A stretch of DNA of 64,000 bases from Vibrio sp. RE86 (GTDB lineage Bacteria > Pseudomonadota > Gammaproteobacteria > Enterobacterales > Vibrionaceae): positions 39,706 through 103,705 of the forward strand of contig NZ_VTXI01000017.1 in assembly GCF_013114545.1 (NCBI RefSeq), in the 5' to 3' direction. The notes under the pieces were generated by a model that was given only the letters and a program-made list of their open reading frames with translations, was not told the origin of the DNA and did no database searches. Shown in pieces: positions 59,453 to 64,000 of the stretch. Within the stretch, counting starts at the first letter, position 1. The number at the start of each line of letters is the position of its first letter. The translations under genes were made by a program, and so were the position numbers.

Positions 59453-60400
59453 ATGAGCAAAAAACTAACCATTCTTGATATCGCCAAGTTATCTGGTGTC
59501 GGCAAATCGACCGTATCACGCGTGTTAACCAATGACCCGAAAGTGAAGCCAGAAACACGTGAAAAAGTAGAGCGTGTGATTCAAGAGTCGGGCTATGTGC
59601 CTTCTAAGTCAGCTCAGGCTATGCGTGGTGGGAGTCAAAAGGTAGTCGGTGTCATTATTTCTCGTCTGGATTCGCCATCCGAAAACAAAGCCGTGGGAAG
59701 CATGCTAAACACCCTCTATGGCGCTGGTTATGATGTGGTGATCATGGAAAGTCAGTTTGATCGAGAGAAAACCAATGAGCACCTCGATGTTCTGAAAAAG
59801 CGCAATGTCGACGGGGTGATTGTATTTGGTTTCAGTGACTTCGATCTTGATAAACTTGAAAGCTGGTACAACCGTTCAGTCGTCATCGCGATGGATACTG
59901 ATGTGGTGTCATCGATCAACTATGATAACCAACAGGTGATAGTCAAAGCCTTAGAGTTCTTACATCAAAAGTCACTAGAACATATTGCCTTTATCGGAGT
60001 CGATCCAAGCGACAAAACGACGGGGCAATTGCGTTTAAATGCCTACCTGAATTGGATTAAGGGGCAAGGGATCACACCAAACTACCAGACGGGCCAACTT
60101 AACCATGAAAGTGCTTATTTATTGGTAGATAAGGTTTTGAACTCGAAGACGCAAGCCATTGTTTGTGCCAGTGATACCCTCGCATTAGGCGTTATTAAAA
60201 GGCTTCAAGAGCTTAACCGAGAAGATGTTGTCGTCACAGGCGTTGGTGGTAATGAGCTGCTGTCGTTCCTCTTTCCTAAAGTATTCAGCATTGATCCTGG
60301 TTATGCACTAGCCGGCGAAAAAGCTGCTAACGTATTGATTTCCCATATAAATGGTGAGTCAGGACAGATTCATATCACTCAAGAACCCCTCTCTCTTTAA
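59453..60400 (+). CDS. treR: Trehalose operon repressor TreR (LacI family)
   Basis: The 315-aa protein has the LacI-type helix-turn-helix LDIAKLSGVGKSTVSRVL (6-23) with the hinge following, and a periplasmic-binding-protein-like effector domain from about 60 to 315. In E. coli TreR represses treBC and is released by trehalose 6-phosphate. It lies directly upstream of treB on the same strand, and two palindromes resembling GGGAACGTTCCC sit between the two genes. Confidence 0.92.
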   Translation: MSKKLTILDIAKLSGVGKSTVSRVLTNDPKVKPETREKVERVIQESGYVPSKSAQAMRGGSQKVVGVIISRLDSPSENKAVGSMLNTLYGAGYDVVIMESQFDREKTNEHLDVLKKRNVDGVIVFGFSDFDLDKLESWYNRSVVIAMDTDVVSSINYDNQQVIVKALEFLHQKSLEHIAFIGVDPSDKTTGQLRLNAYLNWIKGQGITPNYQTGQLNHESAYLLVDKVLNSKTQAIVCASDTLALGVIKRLQELNREDVVVTGVGGNELLSFLFPKVFSIDPGYALAGEKAANVLISHINGESGQIHITQEPLSL

Positions 60401-60432
60401 GTCATTATTTATAAAGTGATTTAAAATTATAC

Positions 60433-60448
60433 TGTGATCGCATTCAAT
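60433..60448. promoter_or_regulatory. CRP-like site upstream of treB
   Basis: TGTGA-TCGCAT-TCAAT matches the CRP consensus TGTGA-N6-TCACA in eight of ten defined positions. Its centre (60440.5) is about 63 bp before a start predicted from the -10 TATAAT at 60492-60497, the usual place for class I activation. Confidence 0.6.
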
Positions 60449-60451
60449 TAA

Positions 60452-60465
60452 TGGGACTGTTCCCA
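60452..60465. promoter_or_regulatory. TreR operator 1
   Basis: TGGGACTGTTCCCA resembles the TreR operator GGGAACGTTCCC. It lies between the CRP-like site and the treB -10. Confidence 0.7.
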
Positions 60466-60491
60466 TTTTTATTTAAAATAAGATCTGACAA

Positions 60492-60497
60492 TATAAT
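60492..60497 (+). promoter_or_regulatory. Predicted treB -10
   Basis: TATAAT is a consensus -10. The -35 position (60469-60474, TTATTT) is poor, which suits a CRP-dependent promoter. Confidence 0.55.
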
Positions 60498-60506
60498 AGC
60501 CATAAA

Positions 60507-60520
60507 TGGGAATGTTCCCA
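60507..60520. promoter_or_regulatory. TreR operator 2
   Basis: TGGGAATGTTCCCA is a near-perfect palindrome of the TreR type, centred about 55 bp from operator 1 and at about +10 from the predicted start. The pair could allow looping by a TreR dimer of dimers. Confidence 0.75.
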
Positions 60521-60586
60521 TAAATATAAAAACTACAAGCTAGTCAGTTTGAAACGAATTTGAATCCAATTAAGGTGGACAAGGAT

Positions 60587-62011
60587 ATGAGTAAGATTGC
60601 GAAACAAGAAGTTGAGCGTCTCATTGAGTTAGTCGGCGGACGCGACAATATTGCGAGCGTGAGCCACTGTTTAACGCGTTTGCGCTTCGTACTGAATGAC
60701 ACAGATAAAGCAGACGAAAAGGCGCTAGAGTCTTTACCGTTAGTAAAAGGCTGTTTTACCAACGCAGGCCAATTCCAGGTAGTGATTGGTACGGAAGTCG
60801 ATGAAGTTTACAAAGTGTTGATTGAGTTGTCTGGCAAGTCAGAAGCTTCTAAAGACGAGTCAAAACAAGCTGCACGTCAAAACATGAATGTGCTGGAACG
60901 CGGTATTTCCCATCTTGCTGAAATCTTTGTACCGCTGCTACCAGCCATTATTACGGGTGGTCTAATTCTTGGCTTCCGCAACGTGATTGGTGACATCAAG
61001 ATGTTTGATGGTCAATCATTGACGGAAATCAGCCAGTTTTGGGCTACAGTACACAGCTTCTTGTGGTTGATTGGCGAAGCGATCTTCTTCTTCCTACCAG
61101 TGGGCGTTTGTTGGTCTACGGTGAAAAAGCTTGGTGGTACACCAATTCTGGGTATTACACTCGGTGTGACTTTAGTCTCTCCTCAGTTGATGAACGCGTA
61201 CTTGATCGGTAAAGAGGTGCCTGAAGTTTGGGACTTTGGTTTGTTCGTGATTGAAAAAGTCGGTTATCAAGCTCAAGTCATTCCAGCGATGTTAGCGGGT
61301 GTGGCACTGGCCTTTATCGAAACCAACCTTAAACGAATTGTTCCTTCTTACTTGTACCTAGTTGTCGTTCCATTTGTTTCTATCATTCTGTCTGTGATCC
61401 TTGCTCATTCACTCATTGGTCCATTTGGTCGAGTGTTAGGTGATGGTGTGGCTTTTGCGGCAAAAGCAGCAATGACAGGTGACTTTGCCATGATTGGTTC
61501 AATGGTATTTGGCTTCTTGTACGCGCCATTGGTTATTACTGGTATTCACCACACAACCAACGCCGTTGATCTTCAGTTAATGCAAGAGCTAGGTGGCACG
61601 CCAATCTGGCCATTGATTGCACTTTCAAATATTGCACAGGCATCTGCTGTTGTAGGCATCATCATCATCAGCAAAAAACATGGCGAACGAGATATCTCAG
61701 TACCAGCAGCTATCTCTGCTTATCTGGGTGTGACTGAGCCTGCGATGTACGGCATCAACTTGAAATACAAATTCCCGATGTTAAGCGCAATGATCGGTAG
61801 TGCAGTGGCTGCTGCGATCTGTGGTAGTGCTGGTGTGATGGCGAATGGTATCGGTGTCGGTGGTCTACCTGGCATCTTGTCTATTCAACCACAGTTCTGG
61901 GGCATCTTTGCTATCGCAATGCTAGTGGCTATGGCTATTCCAGCACTGCTGACGTTGTTCTTCTATAAGCGCGCACAAATGAAAGGCGAACTTGAGCCAG
62001 TAAACGCGTAA
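60587..62011 (+). CDS. treB: PTS trehalose transporter subunit IIBC
   Basis: TreB imports trehalose and phosphorylates it to trehalose 6-phosphate, using EIIA-Glc as phosphate donor. The 474-aa protein has an N-terminal IIB domain with the phosphorylated Cys28 in SHCLTRLRF, and a IIC membrane domain (about 110-470) with about ten helices, the TGIHHTTNAVD loop and the GVTEPAMYGINLKYKFP segment. There is no IIA domain. ATG 60587 follows TAAGGTGG; an in-frame TTG at 60560 is less likely. treC follows after a weak hairpin. Confidence 0.96.
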   Translation: MSKIAKQEVERLIELVGGRDNIASVSHCLTRLRFVLNDTDKADEKALESLPLVKGCFTNAGQFQVVIGTEVDEVYKVLIELSGKSEASKDESKQAARQNMNVLERGISHLAEIFVPLLPAIITGGLILGFRNVIGDIKMFDGQSLTEISQFWATVHSFLWLIGEAIFFFLPVGVCWSTVKKLGGTPILGITLGVTLVSPQLMNAYLIGKEVPEVWDFGLFVIEKVGYQAQVIPAMLAGVALAFIETNLKRIVPSYLYLVVVPFVSIILSVILAHSLIGPFGRVLGDGVAFAAKAAMTGDFAMIGSMVFGFLYAPLVITGIHHTTNAVDLQLMQELGGTPIWPLIALSNIAQASAVVGIIIISKKHGERDISVPAAISAYLGVTEPAMYGINLKYKFPMLSAMIGSAVAAAICGSAGVMANGIGVGGLPGILSIQPQFWGIFAIAMLVAMAIPALLTLFFYKRAQMKGELEPVNA

Positions 62012-62027
62012 TCACAATGCTTAGTTT

Positions 62028-62056
62028 GGAGCGATGAATTGTCGCTCCCTTTTTAA
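62028..62056 (+). terminator. Hairpin with T run between treB and treC
   Basis: GGAGCGA-TGAATTG-TCGCTCC stem followed by CTTTTT. It may lower treC expression relative to treB. Confidence 0.7.
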
Positions 62057-62086
62057 CGATTTTTATTTTGGTAAGTGAGTTCAGTC

Positions 62087-63769
62087 ATGACAGCAATGGT
62101 TAATGATGCAAATTGGTGGAAAACAGCGTCTATCTACCAAATCTACCCGAAGAGTTTCTGTGATAGCGGCAGTAAAGGGACTGGCGATATCCAAGGCATT
62201 ATCTCTAAGCTTGATTACTTAAAGCTTCTTGGGGTTGATGCGATTTGGTTAACGCCAGTCTACCAATCACCAATGATTGATAATGGCTACGATATTTCGG
62301 ATTACTACGCGATTAATCCTGACTTTGGCACTATGGCAGATTTTGACCAATTGTTGTCCGAAGCGCATCAGCGTGGGATTCGAATCATCATGGATATTGT
62401 GGTTAACCATACTTCGACAGAACATCAATGGTTCCAATCTGCGCTAGGTGACAAGAATAGTCCGTACCGTGATTACTACATTTGGAAAGATCCAGTGGAA
62501 GGCGATATTCCTAACAACTGGCAATCAAAATTTGGCGGTAGTGCGTGGGAGCTCGACGAACCGACGGGTCAATACTTCTTGCACCTGTTTGCAAAAGAGC
62601 AAGCAGACCTTAACTGGGAAAACCCAAAGGTACGAGAAGAGGTCAAAGAGGTCATTAGCTTTTGGGCGGAAAAGGGCGTTGATGGCTTCCGCTTGGATGT
62701 GATTAACCTCATCTCAAAACAACAAGATTTTCCGAGTGATAAAGTAGGCGATGGTCGCCGCTTTTATACCGATGGTCCTCGCGTTCATGAGTACCTAAAA
62801 GAGATCAGCGAAGCGGTATTCCAAAAGTATGGCAGTGTGACTGTCGGTGAAATGTCTTCGACGACATTAGAACACTGTCAGCAATATTCCTCTTTAGATA
62901 ACAAAGAGCTTTCGATGGTGTTCAATTTCCACCACCTTAAAGTCGATTATCCAAATGGAGAAAAGTGGACTAAGGCTCCATTTGATTTCCTACAACTGAA
63001 GCAAATTTTCAATCATTGGCAGACTGGGCTAAATGGCAAAGGTTGGGGGGCACTGTTTTGGTGTAACCATGACCAACCTCGTGTTGTGAGCCGCTTAGGC
63101 AATGATAAACAATACCGTGTTGAAGCGGCGAAAATGCTGGGGGTTTCTGTCCACATGATGCAAGGCACGCCGTATATTTATCAAGGCGAAGAGATCGGTA
63201 TGACCAACCCAGGCTATACCTCGATTGAGCAGTACCGCGATGTTGAAAGCACTAACATGTATGACATCATGGTGAACCAGCAAGGTGTTAGCCATGAAGA
63301 TATGATGGCCATCCTAGCGCAGAAATCTCGCGACAATTCACGCACGCCAATGCAGTGGAATAGTGATGAATTTGCTGGTTTCTCGAAAGGGCAACCGTGG
63401 CTTGATGTCGCAAGTAACTATCCGCAGATCAATGCAAATCAAGCGGTGGATGACCAAGACTCAGTCTTTTACTTTTACCAAAAACTGATTCAGTTACGTA
63501 AAGAGTTAGAAGTGATCACTACGGGTGACTATTTGGATCTTTATCCTGACCATAAGGCGATCTTTGGCTATCAGCGTAAGTCTGACAATCAAACACTGAT
63601 CTGCTTAAATAACTACTATGGTGAAGAGGCAGAGTGTGTATTACCAGAAGTGTTTGATTGTGAACAAGCGCATTATGTTCTAGGTAACTACCCGCAGCTT
63701 GATGAGAAAGTGTCACAGCATCAAGTGCTTCGCCCATACGAAACTCGCATTATTCTGTTAAACAACTAA
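62087..63769 (+). CDS. treC: Alpha,alpha-phosphotrehalase
   Basis: TreC hydrolyses trehalose 6-phosphate to glucose and glucose 6-phosphate. The 560-aa GH13 protein has the catalytic nucleophile Asp204 (GFRLDVINL), acid/base Glu255 (VGEMSS) and Asp329 (NHDQPR), and the usual DIVVNHTS region. It is last in the treB-treC unit and matches E. coli TreC. Start ATG 62087 has a modest upstream AAGTGAG. A terminator follows 24 bp after its stop. Confidence 0.95.
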   Translation: MTAMVNDANWWKTASIYQIYPKSFCDSGSKGTGDIQGIISKLDYLKLLGVDAIWLTPVYQSPMIDNGYDISDYYAINPDFGTMADFDQLLSEAHQRGIRIIMDIVVNHTSTEHQWFQSALGDKNSPYRDYYIWKDPVEGDIPNNWQSKFGGSAWELDEPTGQYFLHLFAKEQADLNWENPKVREEVKEVISFWAEKGVDGFRLDVINLISKQQDFPSDKVGDGRRFYTDGPRVHEYLKEISEAVFQKYGSVTVGEMSSTTLEHCQQYSSLDNKELSMVFNFHHLKVDYPNGEKWTKAPFDFLQLKQIFNHWQTGLNGKGWGALFWCNHDQPRVVSRLGNDKQYRVEAAKMLGVSVHMMQGTPYIYQGEEIGMTNPGYTSIEQYRDVESTNMYDIMVNQQGVSHEDMMAILAQKSRDNSRTPMQWNSDEFAGFSKGQPWLDVASNYPQINANQAVDDQDSVFYFYQKLIQLRKELEVITTGDYLDLYPDHKAIFGYQRKSDNQTLICLNNYYGEEAECVLPEVFDCEQAHYVLGNYPQLDEKVSQHQVLRPYETRIILLNN

Positions 63770-63792
63770 CTCCCCCTATAAAGTTAGTTATC

Positions 63793-63820
63793 GCCTCGGC
63801 CTTTGGTCGGGGCTTTTTTA
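63793..63820 (+). terminator. Intrinsic terminator of treC
   Basis: GCCTCGGCC-TTTGGT-CGGGGC imperfect stem followed by a T run (TTTTTTA). Confidence 0.8.
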
Positions 63821-63860
63821 TATGAGGGGGAGATTGGCAAGTTATTAGAATGCAGAAACG

Positions 63861-63889
63861 AAAAAAGCCAACTCAATGAGTTGGCTTTC
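63861..63889 (-). terminator. Terminator of the tRNA-Tyr transcript (minus strand)
   Basis: AAAGCCAACTCA-ATG-GTTGGCTTT-type stem with a T run on the minus-strand RNA, just downstream of the tRNA. Confidence 0.8.
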
Positions 63890-63896
63890 TTGTGTG

Positions 63897-63981
63897 TGGT
63901 GGAGGGGGACGGATTCGAACCATCGAAGGCAGTGCCAGCAGATTTACAGTCTGATCCCTTTGGCCACTCGGGAACCCCTCC
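63897..63981 (-). tRNA. tRNA-Tyr (anticodon GTA)
   Basis: Read on the minus strand the 85-nt gene starts GGAGGGGTTCCCGAG and ends CCCCCTCCACCA. The acceptor stem GGAGGGG/CCCCCTCC, the anticodon in ACTGTAAATC, a long variable arm of type II tRNA and the T loop GGTTCGAATCC are all clear. The CCA is encoded. The end is followed by its terminator; other tRNA genes may continue past the right edge. Confidence 0.95.
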
Positions 63982-64000
63982 AGGGTATTTTTATACTTAA

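Noticed and set aside
63803..64000. Open frame running through the tRNA-Tyr to the right edge
   Set aside because: It overlaps the treC terminator, the tRNA terminator and the tRNA gene itself, and its product has no recognisable family.
1..64000. CRISPR array, prophage, integron or toxin-antitoxin locus
   Set aside because: No series of spaced direct repeats, integrase, phage structural gene or toxin pair was seen on either strand.

Overview
This window is a piece of a Vibrio chromosome (Gammaproteobacteria, Vibrionales). The evidence is gene content and order: the envelope cluster rpsB-tsf-pyrH-frr-uppS-cdsA-dxr-rseP-bamA-skp-lpxD-fabZ-lpxA-lpxB-rnhB-dnaE-accA, a ribBX hybrid riboflavin gene, an 816-aa FadE, and protein sequences that read as close Vibrio homologues. 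The species cannot be settled from the sequence alone. Almost everything is core genome; there is no transposase, integrase, phage gene, CRISPR array, toxin-antitoxin pair or defence island.

Layout. 0-5.4 kb: end of a purine/uracil permease, gpt, frsA, crl, proB-proA (same order as E. coli gpt-frsA-crl-[phoE]-proBA). 5.4-11.5 kb: nrdR, riboflavin genes ribD-ribE-ribBX-ribH, then nusB, thiL, pgpA. 11.6-15.7 kb, minus strand: yaeH, glnD, map. 15.7-35.4 kb: the long plus-strand translation, envelope, lipid A and replication cluster. 35.5-38.6 kb: tilS, a small cytochrome c, glnB and a yafD-like gene. 38.5-43.6 kb: the mltD-gloB / yafS and rnhA / dnaQ block. 43.6-49.5 kb: a TIGR03503 membrane protein, fadE, gmhA, yafJ. 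49.8-58.1 kb, mostly minus strand: proS, trmO and metNIQ, interrupted by rpmE2-rpmJ2, an AbgT-family transporter and a cytochrome b561. 58.4-64 kb: gmhB, an MliC-like lipoprotein, the trehalose locus treR-treB-treC, and a tRNA-Tyr on the minus strand at the right edge.

Regulation can be read directly at several points: a PurR-like box on the gpt promoter; an extended -10 promoter and structured leader before rpsB; a FadR-like operator at the fadE start; three tandem MetJ boxes ahead of metNIQ; a perfect 7-1-7 Fur motif plus a Zur-like palindrome ahead of the zinc-independent ribosomal proteins L31B/L36B; and a CRP-like site with two TreR-type operators ahead of treB. Many intrinsic terminators mark unit ends.

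The main non-coding structure is a 266-bp element with 21-bp terminal inverted repeats and internal hairpins after gmhA (48328-48593), and a 127-bp ERIC-type palindrome between yafJ and proS (49664-49790). I found no convincing new multi-gene system. The best candidates for new biology are the 266-bp element, the structured gpt and proS leaders, and poorly characterised but conserved proteins (TIGR03503, the Yip1-type partner of mltD, the MliC-like lipoprotein).
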